DNA of 64,000 nt, from contig JAPDOI010000269.1 of assembly GCA_029168955.1 (NCBI GenBank), positions 496,001 through 560,000 on the forward strand. Direction: 5' to 3'. Source of the stretch: Aplectana chamaeleonis (taxonomy: Eukaryota > Nematoda > Chromadorea > Rhabditida > Cosmocercidae). This document shows positions 48,501 to 57,790 of the stretch, piece after piece. Made by a program: the position numbers and the translations under genes. Within the stretch, counting starts at the first letter, position 1. Each line of letters begins with the position of its first letter. The notes under the pieces are model-generated. The model ran no database searches and was not told the origin of the DNA. It worked only from the letters and a program-made list of their open reading frames with translations.

Positions 48501-48745
48501 TGAGGCTTATCACTATATGAGGATGAATGATCAAGAAAATCGCGACATATAAGACACAGTCGCCAATCATCCCTAATAAGAAGGCCCTCTAAGTCCGTCC
48601 CACTTCATTTTGGTCTACTGCTCCATCGTGACCGCTCCCCTCCCTTCCCCTTCGGTGTTTCCAGTATAGTGTCAGGTCGGCGTTAGCACCCTGCTATGTT
48701 GCTGTGTAGTGGTGATGCACATTGTTTTACAATTTTTCAGCGTAC

Positions 48746-48778
48746 CTGAAGAAGGGCTTAGGCCTGAAACGTCGTGTC
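48746..48778 (+). ncRNA. Hammerhead-like motif at PLE 3' end
   Basis: CTGAAGA at 48746-48752, a stem AGG..CCT, GAAAC at 48766-48770 and GTC at 48776-48778 reproduce the hammerhead core order. Stem III could only be two pairs (C-G, G-U) and stem I next to the core does not pair well. The opposite arm (45787-45832) has lost part of CTGAAGA. The motif type is known in PLEs; here it is degenerate or minimal. Confidence 0.35.
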
Positions 48779-48873
48779 AATAAAGTTGTAAGAAGTTGAG
48801 CGTTCATATACAGTCATATCAAGAATCATCAATGAAGCTCAGAGAACCTACCATTTTGAGGGATGCAATACAG

Positions 48874-49097
48874 TTGACCGCAATGTTAAAAGGACATGGT
48901 GCGGTTGCGGACTCCCACTATATTACGGTAGAATCTGGCACTTTACCGTCATCGATCGGCGCCAAGTGTCGTCTCTCTGCTCACGAGAATATCAGCTGTG
49001 GCGCTGATCGATGACGAAATCTGGCAAAGTGCCAGATTCTGCCGTAGTTTTAGTGCGAGTCCGCAACCGCACCATGTCCTTTTACCATTGCGGTCAA
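48874..49097. mobile_element. 224-bp near-perfect fold-back element
   Basis: The left arm TTGACCGCAATGTTAAAAGG..GGTGCGGTTGCGGACTC and the right arm GAGTCCGCAACCGCACC..CCTTTTACCATTGCGGTCAA are complementary over about 100 bp; the loop is about 15 bp. CAG(T) lies outside both ends. It lies just past the end of the second 7TM gene. Confidence 0.85.
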
Positions 49098-49110
49098 CAG
49101 TAAAAGCCAA

Positions 49111-49323
49111 TCATGAAGTAGACGTCAGTTTTTCTTTAAGCAACGACAAACACGCATAGCGTATTCTCTTCTGAAATAGGAATATAACCAGCGGATTCAC
49201 GAGGCCATTCATTATCGACATGCACATTGATACATAGAAAGCTATTCTGTATGTAGTAGGTAGTACGAGGAAAAAGGTACTGCAACAAAACTGGACCACA
49301 CAGATAATTACAAACTGCGACAC
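49111..49323 (-). CDS. Second 7TM receptor gene, last exon (exon 4 equivalent)
   Basis: The acceptor TTTCTTTCCAG at 49334-49324 opens a 71-codon exon in phase 0, starting VSQFVIICVVQFCCSTFFLV (TM6) and continuing RIAFYVSMCMSIMNGLVNP and LVIFLFQKRIRYA (TM7 with the NP motif and basic tail), stop at 49111. It aligns without gaps through TM7 with the last exon of the gene at 7551-9347, and the splice position is identical. It is the 3' part of a paralogue. Confidence 0.85.
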   Translation of the reverse strand: MSQFVIICVVQFCCSTFFLVLPTTYRIAFYVSMCMSIMNGLVNPLVIFLFQKRIRYACLSLLKEKLTSTS

Positions 49324-50202
49324 CTGGAAAGAAAACTCATGAATTTAACAGAAAAGAAGGGAAGACATTAGATACATCCTGTGTCTTAACAACATTGTCA
49401 TCTCTGAGAGTTATTTGCGCTAGCACCGTGATGCTTCCGCAATCCGCGATGGTACCGTGTTTGTCTCCCCCTCGTTCCACGATCCGTGTCCGCCCGCCAT
49501 CCGCGTCCGTTCCCCGATAGCTATCCAATCGACCTATCCGTTGCCTTTCTCGTGCTCGTACCGTAATGGCTCCGCGATCTTTACCGCGTTAACCGCGCTA
49601 GTACCGTGGTGAGCTCGCGATCCGCAATGGAACCATGATAGCTTTCCCCGGTTCCGAGCTACCATGCTGTGCAGATTTAAGAATCAGCGCGGAATACGGC
49701 ACGGTCCAAACCTTATAGCTTCGTGTTAATCTGATAGGCAACACCCGTTCGGCTGATACACCGAGAGGGCTTGGATGAGGTACGATCAGGGGTGGAGGCT
49801 GGTCGAAGCTCGCGATCGTCCCGCGATAGTTCCGTGCTCGGTTCATCGCTGTTCCGCGACTTAACACCCCAAATACATAGAGGTATAGACGCGATTCACC
49901 CTCTGGCTGGAACTGGTGGAATCTCTCGATAGTACCGCGACGGACCCGGGCTCAATTCCTCGCAGTTCCACGGTGGAGCATGGCAGAAGCATCGATGAAC
50001 GAAAGTGGATTCTATCCGCGAACGATCGCAGGGGATTCTCTCAGAGATGGTCTATTGTGAAACTGGCGAAGGGAGAGTAACAGACGGCGAGAGAGCGTGG
50101 TGAGACGGAAGCAGCAGCGTGCGTCTCATCACACTCTCCCAGCAGCAACGCTTTGAATTATGAGAGAATCGTTTTTGACATGAACTATGCTTTTTACTTT
50201 AC
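49324..50202 (-). other. Intron 3 of the second 7TM gene with degenerate GC-rich repeat
   Basis: This 879-bp intron (70 bp in the paralogue) holds a degenerate repeat of words such as CCGCGATNN(T)TACCG and GTTCCGTGCTCGGTTC at 49430-49990, with irregular 15-25 bp spacing. A short inverted repeat lies at 50090-50150 (GAGCGTGGTGAGACG, CGTCTCATCACACTCTC). Confidence 0.7.
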
Positions 50203-50365
50203 CAGTTTGACGTCAGCATTCCGTACGGATTTGCTGTTGGAGTGCAGTTTGTTTTGCCATTTAGTCTTCAGAATACGAAGGTAGATGGCGAGATAAAATA
50301 CGAAATTCAGGCCGGGAAAAAGAAATCCGGCAACAAATAGCAATATCGAGAAGAAACCACAATCA
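50203..50365 (-). CDS. Second 7TM receptor gene, exon 3 equivalent
   Basis: The acceptor CTCTTTTCAG ends at 50366; the exon runs to the donor CTG|GTAAAG at 50203. It starts with one base that completes a split codon, as in exon 3 of the gene at 7551-9347. The product reads DCGFFSILLFVAGFLFPGLN and FVFYLAIYLRILKTKWQNK (TM5 plus start of the third intracellular loop), closely matching the paralogue. It is four codons shorter than the paralogue exon. No stop is present. Confidence 0.85.
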
Positions 50366-51070
50366 CTGAAAAGAGTCAACCATACAACTGAGCCAAAACT
50401 GATCTGCACGTCGTGTTTTCAAGCATCTACTTTTCGCAATACAGACTTTTCAAACATGCGATCTCCTAACGAACAATTTCGTAACATGTTCTGTGCCGCT
50501 GAGTATGCCAGTCAACTACGTAATCGGAAATTCTTCGGCCATGATGTGTAGCGTTGAGACGGGGAGGAAAAGGGCTACGGGCAGATTGGCGAGGCACTTA
50601 TCCTCTGGTTCCGAATCAGATTTACTCTCTTCCCTCGCGCGCTTGTGCGGACCGAGGGTAGAAACAGCGAGAAAGTATGGGAAGAAGGAGACGCAGCGTA
50701 CGCGCGCCGACGCACACGAAGAACGGAATCAAATCACACTCGGAAACTGAGGATACTCACACGCACGTCATCGGTGGCAGGTTGAGAGGAACTGAACAGG
50801 TGGAGTGCTCCCGCTCGGAGAGGAAAAAAAAAGACGGGCGAAACCCCCGAAAACTTCGCCACTCATGCCGAAAACTGTGCGTGTCCGCCTTCCACCAACA
50901 GCACGTTGCGACGTCACACTCTGCTTGATCCACCCGTCATCCTACTTTAGCCAGGGAGGCTTGTCAACATCAGATGAAGATTCGGATTGCAATTTTAATA
51001 TGTTCTGGTTTAATGACTGTGTTCCAATACCCCATACTCAGAATCGGCTAAATGCGTCAGACAGTCCTTA

Positions 51071-51186
51071 AGGCCTAGTGCCTACTTCTCGCGACCGCGA
51101 CAGTGCATATCAGCATCGATTTTCGGTCGATTCAGATGACAAACATCATGTCGAGTCGCTCGCCGCGAGAAGTATTCACTAGGCCT
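51071..51186. mobile_element. 116-bp fold-back MITE
   Basis: AGGCCTAGTGCCTACTTCTCGCG and CGCGAGAAGTATTCACTAGGCCT are inverted; the interior is unpaired. Confidence 0.7.
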
Positions 51187-51392
51187 AGACAGGAGAAAAG
51201 CTGAGCAAGGCCGGAACGACTCAGCCGAAGGGAGTAGAACTGATTCAAGCATTATATTAGCTCTAGCTACGTTTGGTATAGATGCTGGAAGAATTTGGTG
51301 CTTACATGAAGGTTATGCTTTGTTGTACTACTGAACGTGCATTGAGAGCTCATCACATAACACCACCGGTCAGACAGTAGATCCGTGGCAAA

Positions 51393-51465
51393 ATGGTCAA
51401 ATGGATAGCGAAGCGGACTATGAAACGGCGACTTGGATGGGTTGGGGGTTCGACTCCCGCCCAGA
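51393..51465 (+). other. tRNA-like sequence (pseudo-tRNA or SINE head)
   Basis: TGGTCAAATGGATAGCG resembles an A box and GGTTCGACTCC at 51447-51457 is a perfect B box within a T-arm GGGGG-TTCGACT-CCCGC (4 of 5 pairs). The acceptor strands do not pair (CCAGAAA has no partner seven bases before the A box) and no good anticodon stem forms. I do not call a functional tRNA. Confidence 0.4.
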
Positions 51466-52195
51466 AATTTCTGGTTTGTGAGTGTCGTTTGAACGTTTCT
51501 CCTTACATTTTCGAATTTTGGTAAACTAATTTCAATATTCATTCCCACGTTCATATTCTTCTTCTGGAGGAAACGTACCAGTACGTCGGTTTTCCTTGAT
51601 TACTCAATATTTTCTAAATCATTTCTTTTTCATGTTTACGACCTTGTTCGGGGGGTTCCACAAAATATTGACGCTTGATAAAACGAGAAACGTAGCTAAC
51701 AGCTATGGTAAAGCCCTAAATAGCGCTCGAAGCAGAGCATTTTTCTCCAACTACATCAAACAGGAGCGCAATTAGAACTTTTCCTATTTCCTGCCAACAT
51801 ATGCTGTATAGCCATCACTGAAGACGTATTAGGCTGGTGTTGAGAAATCACCCGGGTGAGAGTCCACGTTTGCACATATGCAGGCAAGCTATTCTTCAGA
51901 AAAGTGCCCAAGAAATCGGAGATGCTTTTCCTTTGCGATTCATTTAGAGCTATTCCGCTTTCAAGAAAATCGCTTCTGCTCTACTTCTGCTGGAAACTCT
52001 GCTCCTAGTGATACATAAGGCGTTACCATAGCTGTTAATTACGTTTTTAGGGAACGAAGTGTTGATACTCTTGCGTAATCGCTTGAATGGAGTCTATGAC
52101 AGTAAGGGTAACACAAATAAAACTGGAATAACCGAAGAAGGCCGACCTACGATCTGATTGTCTTCCCTGCGAAACTGGCGAATGTGAACATTTAA
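51466..52195. other. No gene or element recognised
   Basis: No frame above 60 residues is convincing. This lies inside the large intron-like gap of the second 7TM gene. Confidence 0.4.
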
Positions 52196-52652
52196 AGGCA
52201 GCATACACGCTCGCAAAAGTTGTTGAGATAACTACATTAGTGGGGTCGTACGGGCCCTAGAAGAACCCTCATGAAGTTGGGAGAGTTGAAAACGAGTTAA
52301 AGTGACCGTATTTGAGCCATACCATCGATACGGGCTCCTCCCCTCAATACAAATATTCAATGCTCGATTACGGTCATTTTGGCTCATTTTTTACGCTTCT
52401 AACGTCGTAAGCGTTCCAGAAAGGGCCGTACGTGTACATTAGCGTCATTATCCCAACAAATTTGTCGCTAGCTCCGATATTTCAGCCAATGCGGTACAAC
52501 TCTTCCACTTCTGGGGCAATATAAAACGAACAGTTATATCTTCGATTCAGTTGACTTTTTTCTGGTTTTTTCGTTATCTCTTAATATTAACAGCTTCAGA
52601 CCTTCGATTCATTCCATAAAATTGATATCATTTTTGAGTGTGTGTGCTGCCT
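52196..52652. mobile_element. TTAA-flanked MITE, 457 bp (family B)
   Basis: TTAA at 52192-52195 and TTGA at 52653-52656 flank AGGCAGCATACACGCTCGCA and GTGTGTGCTGCCT. The right half matches 2545-2699. The first 30 bases match the element at 61081. Confidence 0.75.
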
Positions 52653-52914
52653 TTGAGAAGAAAATAGTTGTCGAAAATTTGCTATATGAAGAAATTATAA
52701 AGACACGAAAAACTCAGCGAGATTCGCACCAACGGCAAGGCGTAACGCTGTGACTCTTTTGTGAAAATGCGGCACCCTTACCCCTACCTCGTAAATTTTC
52801 GCGTCCCCTCTTTTCAGAGGTAGCCCATGAGTGAGACCAACAGATTAATGAATTGGCGACTAAGTGCATAATTTTCAAAACTGGTTTTGGAATCATTTTT
52901 TTCAACACAGAGAG

Positions 52915-53265
52915 GCTGTCCACATAAGAATCGAGACAGGTCGGAGCACAAATTATTTTGCCGTTTTTTTACATTTATATCGCTAGAGCACCCAAAAAAA
53001 CCTCAGATGCTCGCTTTTGAAATTCTCAGGAAACTTTTTTTTTTTAAAAATGAAATGAAATTCCGAAGTTGGAAATTTTTAGAACATTCCTTCCTCCGAA
53101 TACTCAATGGGAACCGACTCCTCTGACAAAAAAAATCATTTGAGATTATCAACGATGAGCAATCGATTGGCGTTATCAGATTTTTCGAGAACGCGCCCAG
53201 TAAAGAATAATTTTTTATAGCTTCTCTGAGCCGAGCTCCTGCAGATAGAGCTTATGCTCAGAAGA
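52915..53265. repeat. Long inverted repeat, left arm (partner 57235-57612)
   Basis: CTGTCCACATAAGAATCGAG, ATCGCTAGAGCACCC, CGATTGGCGTTATCAGA and CGCCCAGTAAA appear in reverse complement in 57320-57612. A further segment, 54541-54660, matches 57115-57240 inverted, so the RTE fragment at 53330-54545 interrupts this arm. Confidence 0.65.
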
Positions 53266-53329
53266 TGCGCCGTAGTCGTTTTGCTTTATAACAAATATGA
53301 AATAAAAAAAAACACAAACGACTTCATGT

Positions 53330-54545
53330 TTTTGATCGAATGACGCTCACAGGCGAAAAACTCTCGAGCAAGAGGCCGCTCATGCATTCCGTCGAGCGCA
53401 AAATGGCTGCGGTAGTAACTGACTCTGGGGAATCGATTGAAATACCAACCTCACCTTGATGGTCCATCTTCTTAGACGGTCTTCTCGATGTAGACCACAT
53501 TCGCTCCAGGTTTTCCTGGAAAGGGCAACAGTCATCCAAAACGGCAAGCCTTTTTGCTCAAATGACTTATTGAAAGCGTCCGACCAACGCGTCGCAGGTC
53601 GTCCTAGAGTCCTTTTTACTTCGGGTACCAGTCTGTGATTCTGGTACTCCATATATCGTCGACGCGTCGCAACACATGTCCTGCCCATCCGTGCTTGGCA
53701 GACTTAAAATGGGACACTGCACCTCGAATGCCAGATTCATTCGGCAGATCATGGCTGCTCAGTCCATCTAGACACTGTTGTCGCCGATTTGTTCCCAAAA
53801 GACATCTTTCCAATCCCCTTTGCGTTGTTCTCAGAGCAGAAGAGGCCGCATAGTGTGGGCTTACGTTTCGGTGCCGTAGCACAGAGCAGGGAGCACCGTG
53901 GAATCGAACAAGTGAGCCCTCAGCTTGCCATCTTTGATCGTGCTGGTTACTTTTCGAATTGAGCCTATTGCGGCCTACTCTGCTTTTTTTCGTCGGTCAA
54001 TCTCCTTGGATAGACCTCATATTGACTTCTCGTCCGAGGTAGACATAGCTATCGACCCGGTCCACTACTTTGCCGTCAAGGTAGATTTGTCCGTCATCGC
54101 ACCACTGGTTAGCCATCGTCTGAGTCTTGCCCATGTTTATTACCAAACCAATCGCACTGCCCACACCATTCAATTCATTGAGCATTTCGTTCGTCTCTCG
54201 TGCACTGCCACTGACAAGCACGATATCGTCTGCGAACCTTGGATTGGACAGCTTCTTACCGTCGATGTGCAAACCCTTCTCCTCCCAAGAAAGTCGGCTC
54301 ATTGCAAGTTGTAGGGCAGTCGGGAAGAGATTCGGTGATATTGTGTCACCTTGTCGGACTCGTTTCTCGAATGGGATGCGTAGCTTTCTTCCGAATAGTT
54401 GCACTGTTCTTGATGTTCCAGCGCTGCAGAGCTTCAGAAGGTTCACGAAGGCTGAATCCAGTCCTGCATGCAACAATGCGTAAGAACAGAGTTTGTCTCC
54501 ACCGAGTCGAAAGCTTTTTTGTAATCAACTGATTTTAATACCATT
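53330..54545 (-). pseudogene. RTE-type non-LTR retrotransposon fragment (RT to 3' part)
   Basis: From high to low coordinate on the minus strand: VDYKKAFDSVE (about 54530); after a frame change, ALLHAGLDSAFVNLLKL; RVRQGDTISPNLFPTALQLA; PRFADDIVLVSGSARETNEM (catalytic ADD at about 54230); IGLVINMGKTQTMANQW; and VDSYVYLGREVNM. After another shift come RAHLFDSTVLPALCYGTET-type words and HAWAGHVLRRVDD, TLGRPATRWSDAF (about 53616-53700), the C-terminal block of RTE/BovB-like elements. The 5' end, including any endonuclease, is missing at 54545. Confidence 0.8.
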
Positions 54546-54660
54546 TGAAAAAAGGCTATTTTATCACTCATATCATAAAATTGTACTTTTAGTGCACGAA
54601 AACCTCTTTGTTTTGTACGCCTACTAAGAACAAGGTTAAGGAGTTCATTGCAGGTTCATT
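54541..54660. repeat. Inverted repeat segment matching 57115-57240
   Basis: GCTATTTTATCACTC, TTTAGTGCACGAAAACCT and AACAAGGTTAAGGAG..CATTGCA occur on the other strand at 57120-57235. This is the continuation of the 52915 arm beyond the LINE insertion. Confidence 0.65.
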
Positions 54661-55284
54661 TATTTTTGTTTGAGGTCACGTAAGATTTATAGTTGTGCTC
54701 CCGATATTCGAATAGTTTCGAATAATTTGGATTTGTGCTCCAATATCGAAATGTATTTAAACAGTCTTGATTTCCCAGCACTGCTCTAGGGGATGTTACC
54801 AAAATTGATGGAAAAGTGGGCTTCCTCTCTTCCATAAACCTGCAGTTATGAGTTATTTGCAATTTTATTTGAATATCGAATAGTTTCGAATGGATATCGG
54901 ATCAGTCCCTTGAAAGGCCAGAATCCTGCTCTCTCATTAATTATTGGAACACTTATAGTAGATTACAGCTAAGAACCAAGAACAGTTCGGATACATGCTG
55001 GCATTGAAGAGAAAATGGGAGTCCTTTATTCGGTATTCGAATGGCACAACTATAGTAAGATTGTGCTCGGTAACTTGTGAAATGAACATTGAATACAGTC
55101 TGACGAGAAACGGAACAGAAACGCTTTATCATAGGCATTCGACGCTACGGAGCTTTTGAATGAATGAGTAATTCGAATATCGTAACCTTAGAGCACCCTC
55201 CAGTAAATTTAAACTTAAGATAATCATTGCCGAAAATTCCCGAATAAGTTAACTTTTCGAATATAGTATTTCTAAATCTACCTA

Positions 55285-55588
55285 AAGTGTGCCCGAATGA
55301 GAATGGCGGCCCACGCGGCCGGCGTGCTTGGCAGGCGGCCGTCGCATGTGTCGCCCTCGAACGAGTGTTGGATTTCAACGACGGCCGTCCCCTCTTCCAC
55401 TGATTGATCGGCACAGTGCTTGCTGCCAGCCGGTGCCGGACCCGTTCGTAGTCGATGGCGGTGGGGACTTTTCGTATGCTCGTCCGAGAGCGGCGAACGC
55501 GACAGCCGCCTGCCAAACACGCCGGCCGCATGGGCCGCCTGCCAAGCACGCCGGCCGCATGGGCCGCCATTCTCATTCGGACGCACCT
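55285..55588. mobile_element. GC-rich fold-back element, 0.3 kb
   Basis: CCGAATGAGAATGGCGGCCC..GGCCGGCGTGCTTGGCAGG on the left is the complement of the right arm, in which the CCGCCTGCCAAGCACGCCGG unit is present once and partly repeated. It lies within AT-rich TCGAATA-rich sequence. Frames of 87-143 residues over it are palindrome translation. Confidence 0.8.
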
Positions 55589-55949
55589 TAATAGGTTTTC
55601 TCTAGAACACCGCGTTTTTTAACAATTTTGAATGGTTAAACAAATCCGAAATACTGTTCTCTATTCGGATCGAATGGATATTAGGAACATTTATCCGGAC
55701 ATTGAAGCAAATATTCGACTTTTCGAATTATCTTTTCCAGATTTTTTCCTGAACATTTATGAACATTGCCCGAGATCAACCGAGTAATCGAAAAATATAA
55801 TGTTCCAGTTTTCCGAATAGTCCAAAAAATCGTTAACAGAATAACTTGAGTTTTCGATTGAGTCGAATATTCGAAAAACCGAATAATTGAAATCACGTCG
55901 ATCCGCCATGACCATTTTTGACCAGTGCAATAGCTTACACTGTGGGCGC

Positions 55950-56915
55950 TCCCGAGTCAGTGCCATGAGTTCGTATTTAGATCAAAGAGGTGCCCCTGCA
56001 TCCACTCGTGAATGACCTCCTGTCAGTTGCGCTGGATCTCGGTATGGTTATCCCACAGACGGTTGCACACTGGTCAAAACGTGGTTGAATCTCCTATTTG
56101 GGCAGAAATGATGTAAACGAGGGAGGTCAACAAATGCTCTTGCTTTTGGAAAAACAGAAAAATATATCATGCTTGCTGCATCTGTTTCGATTAATTCTTA
56201 CAATAAGCTATCTTTTTTCGTTTTGTTTGACCCTTCACACTCAACCGCTAAGCGCATACACACTGCTGGCCGCTGTGGGTCTAAGCCATAACTGTTTTCT
56301 TCTTTTTCCCAAATCGGTGGCCACTAATTTTCTTGGAGTATCAAAACGTCAGATCTTCCAAACAGAGAAACTATTTTCACAGGCGGTAACATCAGTTTGC
56401 TTGTAGGATTTTTCAATGTCAATCTGAATGTATATTGATTACTTTCTTCGTTCTGTTCATCATTTGTGATTAACTAATAAATTATTGTATTATTAACTAA
56501 GACTTCAGTTGTTCACAACCCGAAGCCAGGTGAGGGAGCGTTCCTGTCCGACTGCCTATGGACACGTTTGAAGTCAGAAGGGCGATATTTTTGAGGGTCC
56601 ATTCACTTACAACAAGCAAAGACTACGTTAAGGGTTAGTCATCGCTTCAAAATTGTAGACTTGTATAAGCACTGCCTGCTGATTGAGTCAGTCGCCGTTG
56701 GAGGCGTTATACTCGTGTGAAATGTTTTTGATCCTTCCAAAACTTCTATCCGTTCAAAAACAAGTATTCGTTTTTCGAAAAGTCGAATATTCGCTCCAAT
56801 ATTCGGATAAATGTTCGGAGTGTTCATTCAAACCAAATAGAGTATAGTATTTCGAATTTATTTTTTCTTTCAAAATTTTTAAAAACGCGGCACTCCAGAA
56901 AAAAATCACTAGGTA
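55950..56915. other. No gene or element recognised
   Basis: A 102-residue frame at 56098-56406 has a hydrophobic stretch (LFRLILTISYLFSFCLTL) but no family resemblance, no splice support and no paralogue in the window. I leave it as unsupported. Confidence 0.35.
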
Positions 56916-57234
56916 AATTGGGGACGGCTATATTCAGAAATGATTGTCCAAAGTTTTCATTCGTTGTGGATGCTCTAAGAAAACGACTTTCAAATTACTC
57001 ATTCATTCCAGAGCTACGTAGCTTGAATATACCTATGAGAGAGCGCTTCCGTTCCGTTTCTTGTCGAACTGATTTTCCATGTTCATCCCACAAGTTACCA
57101 AACATAACCTCACGCTACCTTACAGTGCAATGAGCTCCCTAACCTTGTTCTCAGCAGGCGTAGTAAACAAGTAGGTTTCCGTGCACTAAAAGTACAAATG
57201 TATGATGTGGGAGTGATAAAATAGCCATTTTTCA

Positions 57235-57612
57235 ATTTGTGTTACATTCGATTCCCTCGTAGCAAATTACTACCGTATAGCCATTGTATTGTCTCTATCT
57301 GCAAAATCTGGGCTCAGAGAAATTAAATTTCTTTTACTGGGCGTGATTTTGAAAATTCTGATAACGCCAATCGATCCCTAATAGTTGGAAACCTATAATG
57401 ATTTTTTTATCAGGAGAATTCGTTTCAATTGAGAATAGAGGCGATGGAATGTTCAAAAAATGCCCAACTTTGGAATTTTGAAACCTTTTGGCAGAAAAAT
57501 TCTCTGAAAATTCTAAAAACGAGCAGCCGAGTTTTCTGGGGTGCTCTAGCGATAATACAAACTTTAAAAAACGGCAGATTTTTTTGTGTTCTGATCTATC
57601 TCGATTCTTACT
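57235..57612. repeat. Long inverted repeat, right arm (partner 52915-53265)
   Basis: TTTACTGGGCGTGATTTT, CTGATAACGCCAATCGAT, GGGGTGCTCTAGCGATAA and CTCGATTCTTACTGGACAGC are complements of the left arm in inverse order. Confidence 0.65.
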
Positions 57613-57790
57613 GGACAGCATCATAAAACTTTTTCCTATTTCCGCCACATCCTCTACCATTGGATACAAAATGAATCTGCGTAGTGGCTGAAACATCCCC
57701 CCCCACCCCTTTCATGACCCACAAAGCTGCGCCCCCCTCTGCGATCATTCCGGCGTAAGCTTAAACCGGTTCGCACCCTTGGATCATCCG

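Larger units (their letters stand above)
45782..48790. mobile_element. Head-to-head inverted pair of Penelope-like elements
   Basis: The minus-strand copy (45782-47107) and plus-strand copy (47108-48790) share about 1.35 kb of nearly identical sequence, from the RT word MMSTFRF to the 3' end CAATAAAGTTGTA. They meet at their truncated 5' ends with essentially no spacer (47100-47115), so both 3' ends point outward. Paired partial and inverted copies are a known habit of Penelope-like elements. The near identity suggests a recent single event. Confidence 0.85.

Noticed and set aside
55145..55591. Long overlapping frames on both strands (to 143 residues)
   Set aside because: They are translations of a GC-rich fold-back element; codon content reflects the palindrome.
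56098..56406. 102-residue frame with one hydrophobic segment
   Set aside because: One hydrophobic run in AT-rich DNA is not enough; no homologue or neighbouring exon was found.
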